From: UBA6163 sp041753075 | GTDB taxonomy: Bacteria > Planctomycetota > Planctomycetia > Pirellulales > Pirellulaceae | DNA length: 64,000 nucleotides | Reading direction: 5' to 3' | NCBI GenBank assembly: GCA_041753075.1 | Contig: JBGSVE010000011.1 | Span: forward strand, 1-64,000 | Shown: piece by piece, positions 26,316 to 35,290 of the stretch | Layout: every line of letters begins with the position of its first letter | How positions within the stretch are numbered: the stretch's first letter is position 1 | The notes under the pieces: model-generated | The model's input: the letters and a program-made list of their open reading frames with translations, nothing else | The model's database searches: none | Told to the model about the DNA's origin: nothing | Translations under genes and position numbers: made by a program

Positions 26316-27710
26316 ATGACCAAACCTATTTCGTCACGACGTCGCTTTCTGAAAACGGCTGCGGGTGCCGCAGCGATTACGACAGTGCCGTACTTTGTTT
26401 CAAACCCTCGCTCGGCGGCGGATGAGCCGACCAGCAAGAACGATCGCATTCCGGTTGGACTGATCGGTGCCGGCGGCATGGGCACCGGCAACATGAAGGC
26501 GGCCGGCAAGTGGATCGACCTGGTTGCCATCGCCGACGTCGACGCTTCGCGACGCGACAAAGTCAACGCCGAATTGAGCCAGGGCAAGGCCGACGTCTAC
26601 GAAGATTATCGCAACATCCTTGATCGCGACGACATCAGTGTGATTCACATCGCCACACCCGATCACTGGCACACCAAGCCGTTGATTGAAGCGATGTATG
26701 CGGGTAAAGATGTTTATTGCGAAAAGCCGCTGACTCTGACCATCGACGAAGGCAAGCTGATTCGCAAAGTGCAAAAAGAGACCGGCCGCATTGTCCAGGT
26801 GGGCACGCAACAACGCAGCACATTTAGCTTGTTCACCAAGGCGATGGCCTTGGTCAACGAAGGCCGCTTAGGCAAGATTCATCGCGTCCAAGCGGCAATT
26901 GGCGGCGCACCGTCGTGCGACGCGATCCCTGTCGCTGCAGTACCAGCGGAATTCAATTGGGAACGTTGGCTCGGGCCAGTTCCCAAGGTCGATTATCGTC
27001 ATTCCGATAAGTCGGCTCGCCGAAGTGAAGCGAACACCAACGGTCACTATGAATTTCGTTGGTGGTATGAATACTCGGGCGGCAAGTTGACCGACTGGGG
27101 CGCTCACCATGTTGATATTTGCACCTGGGCGTTGCATTTAAATGGTCAAACCGATGGGCCGCTTTCCGTCGGTGGTTCGGCCGAACACCCCGTCGAATTC
27201 GTCGCTGGAATGCCTGTCACCAATGATCGCTACAACACCGCGACGAAGTTCAATTTCCAAGTTGAGTTTCCCGGCGGGACACAAATGATTATTCGCAATG
27301 ACACCGATAACGGTTGTTTGATCGAGGGCGACAAGGGGCGTATTTTCGTCAGCCGTGGTAAGCTCGCCGGCGCACCGGTCGAGGAACTAGCTGACAATCC
27401 ATTGCCCGAAGATGCGATCGCCAAGGTTTATAAGAACCTACCGATGATCGGCAGCGAACGTTCGGCACACTGGGCCTGTTTCCTCGAATGCACCAAGTCA
27501 CGACAGGAGCCAATCTCCGACGTGCATTCCCACATGCAAATGCTCAACACCTGTCACCTTGCCGGTATTTCCGGTCGATTGGGACGCACGGTGAAGTGGA
27601 ACGCCAAGACCGAGCAAATCGAGGGCGACGAGCAAGCCAACGCGATGCTCAAACGCGAGTATCGCTCGGGCTACGAAATCGAAATGCCATCGCTTGCCGC
27701 AACGAGCTGA
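26316..27710 (+). CDS. Gfo/Idh/MocA family oxidoreductase, Tat-exported
   Basis: A 464-residue NAD(P)-dependent dehydrogenase of the glucose-fructose oxidoreductase type. A twin-arginine signal (SRRRFLKTAAGAAA) starts it. The Rossmann fold follows (GLIGAGGMGTGNM, residues 48-60), with EKP at about 135-137 in the catalytic DVYCEKPLTL. HHVDICTWAL is typical of the sugar-dehydrogenase group. It probably oxidises a sugar or a polyol, in the periplasm if truly Tat-exported. ATG at 26316 fits. It is separated by 108 bases from the ABC ATPase and is not clearly in its operon. Confidence 0.92.
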   Translation: MTKPISSRRRFLKTAAGAAAITTVPYFVSNPRSAADEPTSKNDRIPVGLIGAGGMGTGNMKAAGKWIDLVAIADVDASRRDKVNAELSQGKADVYEDYRNILDRDDISVIHIATPDHWHTKPLIEAMYAGKDVYCEKPLTLTIDEGKLIRKVQKETGRIVQVGTQQRSTFSLFTKAMALVNEGRLGKIHRVQAAIGGAPSCDAIPVAAVPAEFNWERWLGPVPKVDYRHSDKSARRSEANTNGHYEFRWWYEYSGGKLTDWGAHHVDICTWALHLNGQTDGPLSVGGSAEHPVEFVAGMPVTNDRYNTATKFNFQVEFPGGTQMIIRNDTDNGCLIEGDKGRIFVSRGKLAGAPVEELADNPLPEDAIAKVYKNLPMIGSERSAHWACFLECTKSRQEPISDVHSHMQMLNTCHLAGISGRLGRTVKWNAKTEQIEGDEQANAMLKREYRSGYEIEMPSLAATS

Positions 27711-27771
27711 ATCGGCCCGCGTTAACTTCAACGCTGGCAATTCTGGGCAACGCCGTGAAGCCTTTTTTGTA

Positions 27772-27824
27772 GAACGATTGTCCCCAATCGTTCGGTGCAA
27801 ATTTCGCTGGCAAAGCCAGCGAAA
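27772..27824. repeat. GAACnnTTG family hairpins, copy 3
   Basis: GAACGATTG (27772-27780) and CAATCGTTC (27785-27793) pair around TCCC. A second hairpin follows, TTTCGCTGGC (27802-27811) with GCCAGCGAAA (27815-27824) around AAA. After it, GTTGAGACAATG looks like a degraded remnant of the far arm seen in copy 1. It begins 61 bases after the oxidoreductase stop and sits in the gap before leuB, so it may also act as a terminator. Confidence 0.65.
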
Positions 27825-27917
27825 AAACCGTTGAGACAATGCCCCAGTCGCGCCGACGAGCAAATTGGTATCATCTTCTCGTTTCCGGTACTCCACTGGC
27901 GGTTCGCTTAATCAAAT

Positions 27918-28988
27918 ATGCAGTTCAATATCACGCTTCTTCCCGGCGACGGAATTGGTCCCGAAATCGTCCACGCTGCCGCTTGCGTGTTGGACAAGAT
28001 TGGTGACGTCGTTGGGCATTCGTTTGTCTACCAAGAACAGTTGATTGGCGGCGTCGCCATCGACAAAACGGGCAATCCATTGCCCGATGAAACCGTAGCC
28101 GCGTGTCGCGCCAGCGATGCGATCTTGCTGGGTGCTGTCGGTGGTCCGAAATGGGATGACCCAGCGGCGAAGGTGCGGCCCGAACAAGGATTGTTGGGAA
28201 TTCGCAAGGCGCTCTCTTTGTTCGCAAACCTGCGGCCCATTAAACCGTTCGACGAATTGCTCGACGCCTCACCGCTGAAGCGCGAAATCGTCGCCGGAAC
28301 CGATATTTTGTTCGTCCGCGAATTAACGGGCGATGTTTACTTCGGGGAATCCGGCCGGTCGGGTACGGGCAAGCAGGAGACCGCTTTCCAGCAAATGATT
28401 TACAGCGTCGCCGAGGTTGAACGCGTGGTTCGCTTGGCGGCAATCGCGGCGCGGGGTCGCCGCAACCATTTGACCAGCGTTGATAAAGCCAACGTGCTGG
28501 AGCCAAGTCGTTTGTGGCGACAAGCCGCGGCGCGGGTGATGAAAGACGAGTTTCCCGATGTGAAATTTGACGTCGTGTTGGTCGATGCGATGGCGATGTA
28601 CCTGATTCAAAAGCCAACTGCGTTCGATGTCGTGGTGACCGCGAATTTGTTCGGCGATATTTTGACCGATGAAGCATCGATGTTGCCGGGTTCTCTCGGG
28701 ATGCTGCCCAGCGCATCGATCGGTGACGGCGGACCTGGATTGTATGAGCCGATTCACGGATCGGCACCGGACATTGCGGGAAAAGGAGTTGCCAATCCGT
28801 TGGCAACCATACTGGCCGCCGCGATGATGCTGCGCCATTCGCTTAAACTTGACGACGCGGCTGAGAAAATCGAAGCGGCGGTCCGCGCGGTACTGGCCGA
28901 CGGATTGCGGACCGCCGATATCGCCAGCGGCGGTGCAAGCCTCAACACGGCACAAATGCTCGACGCCGTCTTGGCAAGAGTGGTTTAG
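27918..28988 (+). CDS. leuB: 3-isopropylmalate dehydrogenase
   Basis: A 356-residue enzyme of leucine biosynthesis that oxidises and decarboxylates (2R,3S)-3-isopropylmalate with NAD+. The substrate and metal-binding motifs are intact: ELTGDVYFGE, VDAMAMYLIQKP, and NLFGDILTDEASMLPGSLGM with the conserved Asp pair. GLYEPIHGSAPDIAGKG is the cofactor loop. Length matches the family. ATG 27918 is the only sensible start. It overlaps the next gene by one base and probably shares a transcript with it; no other leu gene is nearby. Confidence 0.97.
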   Translation: MQFNITLLPGDGIGPEIVHAAACVLDKIGDVVGHSFVYQEQLIGGVAIDKTGNPLPDETVAACRASDAILLGAVGGPKWDDPAAKVRPEQGLLGIRKALSLFANLRPIKPFDELLDASPLKREIVAGTDILFVRELTGDVYFGESGRSGTGKQETAFQQMIYSVAEVERVVRLAAIAARGRRNHLTSVDKANVLEPSRLWRQAAARVMKDEFPDVKFDVVLVDAMAMYLIQKPTAFDVVVTANLFGDILTDEASMLPGSLGMLPSASIGDGGPGLYEPIHGSAPDIAGKGVANPLATILAAAMMLRHSLKLDDAAEKIEAAVRAVLADGLRTADIASGGASLNTAQMLDAVLARVV

Positions 28989-30076
28989 TGTCACTTCATG
29001 ACATCTCCGCGCCGCTGTTGATCGCTCAAATGCTTCCGCAGAGCATGACGCAACTTCCTGCGGAGGTGAACAATCCGGTTTGGTTGGGCAGCCGCACGTT
29101 TATTCTGCTGGCCATGATTCTGGCGTCACTGGGCATCGCGACGATTGTCAGCGTGTTGATCGGGCGCCGCGAAAACGCCTCCATCGAAGCTGCGATGCTG
29201 CGGCGGTTTAATCACAAGCTGCGCGTCTGGTGGATGATGACGGCAATCCTGGTGTTTGGATTTTTGTTGCACTGGGTTGGAACCGTGATGCTATTTGGTT
29301 TGGTGTCTTTTTGGGCGCTGCGTGAATTCATCACGATGACGCCCACGCGGCGCGGCGACCATCGCACTTTGTTCTGGGTGTTCTTTGTGTTCTTGCCGTT
29401 TCAATATTTGCTAGTGTTGTTGGGCAGCAGTCCACCGAAATGGTTGTTTGGATCGCGCGACATCGACTTCTATGGTCTCTACAGTATCTTCATTCCGGTG
29501 TATGCAAGCCTGTTCATTCCCGCGCGGATCGCATTGTCAGGCGACTCGAAACGATTCTTGGAACGCAGCGCGATCATTCAAGCTGGCCTGTTGATTTGTG
29601 TCTATTCGTTGTCTTACGCACCGGCACTGCTTGATCTTGATTTGGTGCGAACCGACGGCAACCGTTGGCCCGGCAGCAATCTCAGCTTGTTGGTGTTTCT
29701 GCTGTTGATCGCACAATTAGCGTCGGTGTTGGAGCGTGCCTGGAGCCGTTTGGCCGGGCGGCACATGCTGGCCGAAAAGATTAATGCCAGCCGCACTTGG
29801 GAGGGTTTGTTCGGCTCGATGGTGACCACCGGATTGATCGCGGCGGCGCTCTATTGGGCGACGCCGTTTTATCCCTGGGAAGCCGGTGTGATGGGAGCCG
29901 TGGTGACGGTGATGGCCACTGCCGGCACGTTGGCGATGAGCGCGATCAAACGCGATCGCGGTGTGACCGACACCGGCTCACTCGTCCAAGGACACGCCGG
30001 AGTGCTCGATCAAATCGACAATGTCTGTTTTGCGGCACCAGTTTTTTATCACTTGACGCGGTTTTTCTATACTTAG
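28988..30076 (+). CDS. CdsA-like phosphatidate cytidylyltransferase
   Basis: A 362-residue polytopic membrane protein of the CdsA type, with about seven hydrophobic segments. CdsA makes CDP-diacylglycerol from CTP and phosphatidate, the entry point of phospholipid synthesis. The C-terminal signature is present but altered: the usual KRDxGxKDxGxxIPGHGGxxDRxDS reads here as KRDRGVTDTG ... QGHAGVLDQID, with T for K, LVQGHAG for IPGHGG and Q for R. Length is longer than the enterobacterial enzyme. GTG 28988 overlaps the leuB stop by one base. It may still be active, or be a paralogue; a second cdsA elsewhere would decide. Confidence 0.8.
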   Translation: MSLHDISAPLLIAQMLPQSMTQLPAEVNNPVWLGSRTFILLAMILASLGIATIVSVLIGRRENASIEAAMLRRFNHKLRVWWMMTAILVFGFLLHWVGTVMLFGLVSFWALREFITMTPTRRGDHRTLFWVFFVFLPFQYLLVLLGSSPPKWLFGSRDIDFYGLYSIFIPVYASLFIPARIALSGDSKRFLERSAIIQAGLLICVYSLSYAPALLDLDLVRTDGNRWPGSNLSLLVFLLLIAQLASVLERAWSRLAGRHMLAEKINASRTWEGLFGSMVTTGLIAAALYWATPFYPWEAGVMGAVVTVMATAGTLAMSAIKRDRGVTDTGSLVQGHAGVLDQIDNVCFAAPVFYHLTRFFYT

Positions 30077-30085
30077 CAACGTGTT

Positions 30086-31045
30086 CTAACGGCTCACAGC
30101 TTGGATCCCAACGGTTAAGAAACCAGGATACTTTTGCAGCGCGATTTGTTCGGCCTGGGCACTGTTTCTGGCAGAAACCACTACCGATGTAATCCGGCTG
30201 TATAGCCCATTGTTGGGCCGCATCAAGACTTCCCAAATAGTGGTCAACCCAGCGTTGGCCGCCAACAATTCCAACTGCATCATTTGAATTTGATGCGACG
30301 ATGCTTCGTTGTTTTGTTGCCGTTGTCGTTGCCTTTGGTAACTGTCAGCTTGGGAGCGCATCAGGAAGTCTTCGCGATTGCGATCCGCTTCGCTGGCCTG
30401 TGCCTCTTTCCATTGTTCCCAACCGGGCCGCAGGACCTCGAGATCCTTCTCTGAGAACAAGAAGAATGGAACGGCCAAGTCGCTGCCGTCTTCAAGTCGC
30501 AACAGTACGCCCTCGACGTTCAGTGGCGGCGGATCGCCTTGATTTGCCTTGAGCCAGCGTTCCAAATCTTTTTCGTCCTTGACAGACGAGTCCACGAATT
30601 CGGCGACCACCTTGGGAACGATGTGTTGATAGAACAAATTCAGATTTGTAAATGCAGTTCCGTTGACGCTGATAAACCCACGCGTTCGTTTGATCTCGAT
30701 TTGCTTGCTACCAAACGAAACGACCCGACCGCGCAGCTCAAATCCGTCGCGCGAGGTCCAGGTCTGCAGTTCGCCAATGGACTCTGGTGTGGCGGACGCT
30801 TTGGCCTCATCCTCGATGCGCTTGCCCGCAATGAATTCCTGGTCTTCGGGTTTTAATTGGGCAATCTGGACGGCCAACATTCCGCCGTTGCGTTTCTTCA
30901 GGACTGCCGTATCGCCGCTGGACCCCACCAACTCCGCGTCGACGCGAAAGTGGCCAGTCGGATCGGACCACTCGCGGCCCAAGGCGATGACATGCAGAGA
31001 AGGTATGAGGGCGAGCAGAAAACCGATAAAAGTAATTTGCGTCAT
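30086..31045 (-). CDS. SHD1-domain exported protein
   Basis: A 319-residue protein with a signal peptide (FIGFLLALIPSLHVIALG). An SHD1 (SLA1 homology domain 1) module follows: REWSDPTGHFRVDAEL, then LKPEDQEFI near residue 75, a pattern very common in planctomycete exported proteins. After a linker, residues 90-220 form a second, beta-rich part, and residues 220-270 are rich in Gln and Arg and predict a helix. Function is unknown. It converges with the CdsA-like gene, 9 bases apart. ATG 31045 is used. Confidence 0.85.
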   Translation of the reverse strand: MTQITFIGFLLALIPSLHVIALGREWSDPTGHFRVDAELVGSSGDTAVLKKRNGGMLAVQIAQLKPEDQEFIAGKRIEDEAKASATPESIGELQTWTSRDGFELRGRVVSFGSKQIEIKRTRGFISVNGTAFTNLNLFYQHIVPKVVAEFVDSSVKDEKDLERWLKANQGDPPPLNVEGVLLRLEDGSDLAVPFFLFSEKDLEVLRPGWEQWKEAQASEADRNREDFLMRSQADSYQRQRQRQQNNEASSHQIQMMQLELLAANAGLTTIWEVLMRPNNGLYSRITSVVVSARNSAQAEQIALQKYPGFLTVGIQAVSR

Positions 31046-31505
31046 GGTGCTGCCACTGCGTGAGTCAGAGTCGCGATTGAAGTGTTTGAGAAAATTGTAC
31101 CCTTAATTCGTCAATCGGTAACCGCTGAAAATCTGACCGCCGATTTCCGACATGTTGGGCACCGTCGCAGATCTTCGATTGAAGATCTTAGATTGGTGCC
31201 ATGGATCGTATGATTGGTGGATCTTCGATTGGTGCTGGATCTTCGACTGGTGCCATCCACCGTGGGCAAAGAAAGTGATTGGCACCATTGGGAACTCGCC
31301 AACTGAAGTTACCAGCACGCCCCGGTCAAACGGAAGGTGGATGGCACCAAGCGAAGTTACCCGATGGCACCAAACGAAGTTACCCACCAAGCGAAGTTAC
31401 CTAGGCTCGTAGGCGAGGCCATCTCAAGCAAATTTTAAATTGACCGAAAGCAAGAAACTCTCGGTGTGAGCCGTGGGTTTTCAAAATTATCAATCGCAGA
31501 TCAAA
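31046..31505. other. Intergenic region with repeat arrays
   Basis: No gene is supported in 460 bases between an SHD1 gene and a PEP-CTERM gene, both on the minus strand. Its middle is taken up by the clustered short repeats at 31183-31401. The rest should hold the promoter of the SHD1 gene and the end of the PEP-CTERM transcript. Confidence 0.5.
31183..31401. repeat. Clustered 17-23 bp repeats in two orientations
   Basis: Units of one orientation appear as GATCTTAGATTGGTGCC (31184-31200), a degenerate copy near 31203-31220, GGATCTTCGATTGGTGCT (31219-31236) and GGATCTTCGACTGGTGCC (31237-31254). Units of the other orientation are a partial one at about 31299-31316 and tandem 23-bp copies at 31340-31362 and 31363-31385, then ACCAAGCGAAGTTACC (31386-31401). 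The first set, read on the minus strand, gives GGCACCAATCGAAGATCC, close to the second set's GGCACCAAGCGAAGTTACC. So one unit family is arranged head-to-head. Confidence 0.75.
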
Positions 31506-32345
31506 TCAAACCTGCGAAGAACGTCCGTCGGTTTTTCGACGGCGACGCACGATCCAGCCACCGCCGATCGCTGCCAACAAAGCCATGGAAGTGGGCTCTG
31601 GTACCGCAGCAGAAGTGGTGATCGAAAACGTGGGAGATGCAGTGGTATTAAACACGTACCGTGTGAGCGTCGCAGGATTGGACTCATTGGCCGTGCTGAG
31701 TCTAAACGTGGCGTGGGTCTGCGTCGGAGTCGATCCGGCGTAGAAGGTTTTCAAAAGATTGATCCCATCCACGCTTAACGAAAGTGTCTGCGCACCGGTT
31801 CCAGTCGCAGCAGCATACGTGGCCGCCAACGCATTCCCAGAATTAGTCGCAGGCGTGGCAGGGGAGGTATAGGGATTCAAAGCCAAGCCCGAGCTGGTCG
31901 TGTTGATCGTGTTGTCATTGGGATCCGTTCCCTGAAGCAAAAACTGGCTTGCTGCGAGTGGAAATCCGGAAGTAGGATTCGTCGGTGCCGCGCTCATCAA
32001 CGAAAACACCAAATCGCCCACGGTGGCGGTGCTGCCAATGGAGGCAAGGGTGAAACCGAACGTGGCACTGTCGATGGTCTCACCGACCGCCAAAGTTGGC
32101 AATACAAAACTAATGAAACCGTTGCGAACGGTCCGAGTGCCTTGCGCACCAACGGGGCCGACGTTGCTCCAGCCCGCATTGTTGATAACCCTCTGCGGAA
32201 TCGCGGGCGTCGCCGCTTGCCTGGCAATGGTGAGATAGCCCGACTGGGTCAAGTCGAAGACTCCAGTAACTATCTCCGCCTGTGCGCTCGGCAGACCTGC
32301 CAGCGAGGCCGCAGCCAATGTCAATAACGTAAGACGAAGATTCAT
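31506..32345 (-). CDS. PEP-CTERM sorting domain protein
   Basis: A 279-residue exported protein. The N-terminal signal is LRLTLLTLAAASLAGLPSAQA. The main part is a beta-rich extracellular domain of about 220 residues with no named family, containing a recurring SATFGFTLASIG-type pattern. The C-terminus is a PEP-CTERM sorting signal: VPEPTSMALLAAIGGGW then RRRRK, read by an exosortase that is not in this window. An upstream in-frame ATG at 32489 would put 48 residues before the signal, so 32345 is chosen. It is framed on both sides by the short repeat family listed above. Confidence 0.85.
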   Translation of the reverse strand: MNLRLTLLTLAAASLAGLPSAQAEIVTGVFDLTQSGYLTIARQAATPAIPQRVINNAGWSNVGPVGAQGTRTVRNGFISFVLPTLAVGETIDSATFGFTLASIGSTATVGDLVFSLMSAAPTNPTSGFPLAASQFLLQGTDPNDNTINTTSSGLALNPYTSPATPATNSGNALAATYAAATGTGAQTLSLSVDGINLLKTFYAGSTPTQTHATFRLSTANESNPATLTRYVFNTTASPTFSITTSAAVPEPTSMALLAAIGGGWIVRRRRKTDGRSSQV

Positions 32346-32701
32346 AAATACAATATAGCCGGTGGACCGAAAACAAAATAAGAAAACTAATTCAAGTCGC
32401 CTTAAGGCGATAACAACGGGTTCAGTCGTGCTGCGACGCGATATGAGCATGTTAGACGCTGACTTCGTTGCCTTCAATCTGTTTTCCATAATAGCTGTGA
32501 CAAGCTTCGCAAACTTTGCTTCTCGTTAGAGAATCGGAGCGTTCGTCCCAGGTAATCCCAACCGCCCGGCTGGTCCAACAGAAAAGATGTTCGTTCGGTA
32601 AGATCTTCGATTAGAAAATCTTCGATAGCAAGTACGTTTGGTGCGGTACGTTTGGTGCCATCCAACAATGACACTATCGCAAAGTGGGAGAAAACGTGAA
32701 T
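32346..32701. other. Intergenic region with repeat units
   Basis: No gene is supported in these 356 bases between the PEP-CTERM gene and the VWA gene. Repeat units at 32597-32662 belong to the family at 31183-31401. The rest is AT-richer, with no hairpin that I can define. Confidence 0.45.
32597..32662. repeat. Short repeats, same family as 31183-31401
   Basis: Two degenerate units of one orientation (GGTAAGATCTTCGATTAG at about 32597-32614, AAAATCTTCGATAGC at 32615-32629) and two TTTGGTGC-type units (TACGTTTGGTGCGG from 32633, GGTACGTTTGGTGCCATCC at 32644-32662) lie close together. TTTGGTGCCATC matches the complement of the GATGGCACCAA start of the 23-bp copies at 31340, about 1.3 kb away on the other side of the PEP-CTERM gene. 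Confidence 0.55.
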
Positions 32702-35290
32702 TCATGTTGCGCTGGGACGGTGGGAGAGTTCGATTCGTCGCAGTGCTACGTCGATGATGAATAATGCTAGGGCTGACATCAATAGGTATGGCCACAGCGG
32801 TATGCTCTGTCTGGCTTGACGACCATCGGGCTCAAGTAGTGACGTGGGTGACGCGTCATAACGACCGCTGCTGACCTCGGCGATCTGTTTTAGGACCTGT
32901 ACGTTGGTGGGCAGCAATCGCAACTCATCGGGATAGCCAACTGCCAAGCCGCGAGTTTGGCCAATGCGCTCGGGGCCGCCGCGATTTTGCGCCAGGTCGA
33001 GTTGGTAGCTGCCGCGTCGCGATACATCAATCGATGCTTCGTATCGGCCCGGTGCGGATTGGTGCATGTCGATCTTGTTTGTTTTCAAGCTAGGGTCGAT
33101 CACCGTCAGTGTCGTCGGGGAATCGTCGATGAAGTTGCCTTGGTCATCGACCGAGTCCATCACGATCTTCGCAGTCTCGCCGGTTCGCTCGATCTCGACA
33201 AACACACCGCGCGTATCGTTCTTGCGCATCGCATGGCGGATGACTTGCGCCCAAAACGGACCAAAATCCGGCCACGACAACCACTCGGCGGCCCAGCGGG
33301 CCTTGGCGTCACTAGTAAACGCCACGGTCATGCCCAATCCATAACGCCACCAAACCAACAACGGATCGCCGCTCTCGCTCGCCAAGATAAACTCGCTCGT
33401 TGCCTTGGGGCGTGTGACGACATAGCCAAGCAACAGCGGGGCCAGTTCCAGGTCGATCCCTTCGAGCACCTGGGTGGGACGAACGAGCTGCGGCATGAAC
33501 GGCAACTCGTTGATCGCCGACTTGCTGGCCTCGACCGTTTCCTTGGCAAAGACCTGCGGCACCGATTGGGGATCATCGCAAAAGTAATAACGTCCGCCGC
33601 CGATCCGCGCGATGTCCTGGAGCAACTCTTCGCTTGATCCTTCACCCAAAGCGACAGTCGAGACGGTCATTCGCGCCGTCGCCATTTCGCTGGCCAAGCC
33701 CTCGAAGTCGCCCGGCGAAGAAACGCCGTCGGTCAACAAAATACAATGCTTGAGCTTTGCCGAGGCCGCAGCCAACGCCTGATACGCATCCTCCATCGCG
33801 GGATACATCGTGGTTCCACCGCCGGCATCAATCGTGCTGATCTGGTCGATGATGTAACCCTTGTCAGCGGCCAATCGCAGTTCGCTGATCCAATAGCTTT
33901 CGCCGTCAAAGGCGATCACGCCGACGGAGTCGCTGGGGCCGAGCAGCTCGACCGCAGCCCGCGCGGCGTCTTTGGCCAACTCGATCTTTTCGCCACCCAT
34001 CGAACCGCTTTTGTCGATCACCAAAACCATCGCCAAGCTCGGCTTCTCGCGCTCCTTCTCAAAGTTGCTTCGCACCGGCAGGATCTCTTCGAGATGCGTG
34101 CGGTAATATCCGCCGAGCCCGAATGATTGGTCGCCACCAAGCATCACCAATCCGCCACCGAGGTCTTGGACGTAGGTACGAATCACATCCATTTGGCGAA
34201 TCGTCATGGCGGTCGCGGGAATGTTGGACAGGATCAAACACTCGTAGCCCTGCAGTTCCGATAACTCGCGAGGAATCCCGGCAGCGGGTCGGACTTCGAC
34301 ATCGATCTTTTGTTCATCCAGCGCCCAGCGCAGCGAATCGGTTTGGTCGACGTCGGCATCGATCAACAATACGCGAGGACGCCCAGCGGCGGCGACGATT
34401 GTGTTGGCTTCGTTGTTATCGAGCAATTGATCGGCGGCACCGAACCCACGCAGCCGCGCCGCGAAGGTGACTTGTCGTTGGCCAACCACGGTTTGGCGAA
34501 TACGGAATTTTGTTGCGCCGAGCTTGAGCTCGATCGGTTTCTGGTCTTCGTCGCCAATCTTGATGTCGCCGCGATACAGATCGACGAAGCCGGTTGCCTC
34601 GGTATTGCTGTTGATCACGACTTCCAAATAAAACGGTTCACCTTGACGCACTTGCGCCGGTGAAACGATCGCGGCGAGCTGGACTTCCGGCGTAGCCCGC
34701 TGCGGCAGCGGCACGGTCCAAATCGGTATGCCCGCCGATGCGGCGGCGGCCACTTCGCCACCGGTGGTCGAGTTGCCATCGCTGAGTAACACCACCTTCG
34801 GAACATAACTTGGCGGGATCGATGCCACTGCGGTACGAATTGCTGCTGCGATGTCGGTGCCCAGCGGTGTTTCCACGATTGCTGTGTTTGTGTCCTCAAT
34901 GACCGGCGGCCATGATTCAATCGACAATTCCGGCCTGGAGGCAAACGGCAGATATCGCACTTCGCTGGCGTCACCCGATTCCAACGCCGAGGCCAACGAC
35001 GCGATATAGGCGTTGGCTTTTTGCTTGGCGTCGTCGTCGATGCTGGTGCTTTGGTCGATTGCAACAACGATCATTTGGCGCGTCGTCGGCACCAACAACA
35101 CCAGTCCTCCCAATGCCAGAACGATCAGCAACACAACCACCACGCGGGTGACAAAGCTGAGCCAACGTTGCCAGCGCGGAAAATCGCTCAAGCTACGAAT
35201 TTGGGACCAAACCAGAATCGGTAGCGCCAAGGCGATGAACCACAACATGAGTTGCGGCCGTGTCCACTGCAATTGCCACGCTTCCATCAT
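32702..35290 (-). CDS. VWA and glutamine-amidotransferase-like membrane protein
   Basis: A protein of about 862 residues. Two membrane segments at the N-terminus (about 12-30 and 45-65) are followed by a first VWA-like region (VVAIDQSTSIDDD), then a GATase1-like region (RVLLIDADVDQTDSLRWALDE). A second VWA domain with an intact MIDAS motif (VLVIDKSGSMGGEK) comes next. A beta-rich part and a last membrane segment end it (LWPYLLMSALALFIIDVAL). Two VWA-like parts in one protein are notable. ATG 35290 overlaps the preceding gene's stop (ATGA) and is preferred over an upstream start. It is the last gene of the MoxR-DUF58-BatA operon, and its job is unknown. Confidence 0.88.
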   Translation of the reverse strand: MMEAWQLQWTRPQLMLWFIALALPILVWSQIRSLSDFPRWQRWLSFVTRVVVVLLIVLALGGLVLLVPTTRQMIVVAIDQSTSIDDDAKQKANAYIASLASALESGDASEVRYLPFASRPELSIESWPPVIEDTNTAIVETPLGTDIAAAIRTAVASIPPSYVPKVVLLSDGNSTTGGEVAAAASAGIPIWTVPLPQRATPEVQLAAIVSPAQVRQGEPFYLEVVINSNTEATGFVDLYRGDIKIGDEDQKPIELKLGATKFRIRQTVVGQRQVTFAARLRGFGAADQLLDNNEANTIVAAAGRPRVLLIDADVDQTDSLRWALDEQKIDVEVRPAAGIPRELSELQGYECLILSNIPATAMTIRQMDVIRTYVQDLGGGLVMLGGDQSFGLGGYYRTHLEEILPVRSNFEKEREKPSLAMVLVIDKSGSMGGEKIELAKDAARAAVELLGPSDSVGVIAFDGESYWISELRLAADKGYIIDQISTIDAGGGTTMYPAMEDAYQALAAASAKLKHCILLTDGVSSPGDFEGLASEMATARMTVSTVALGEGSSEELLQDIARIGGGRYYFCDDPQSVPQVFAKETVEASKSAINELPFMPQLVRPTQVLEGIDLELAPLLLGYVVTRPKATSEFILASESGDPLLVWWRYGLGMTVAFTSDAKARWAAEWLSWPDFGPFWAQVIRHAMRKNDTRGVFVEIERTGETAKIVMDSVDDQGNFIDDSPTTLTVIDPSLKTNKIDMHQSAPGRYEASIDVSRRGSYQLDLAQNRGGPERIGQTRGLAVGYPDELRLLPTNVQVLKQIAEVSSGRYDASPTSLLEPDGRQARQSIPLWPYLLMSALALFIIDVALRRIELSHRPSAT

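Noticed and set aside
31183..31401. CRISPR array
   Set aside because: The units are degenerate and adjacent, in both orientations, and there are no unique spacers of constant length or cas genes.
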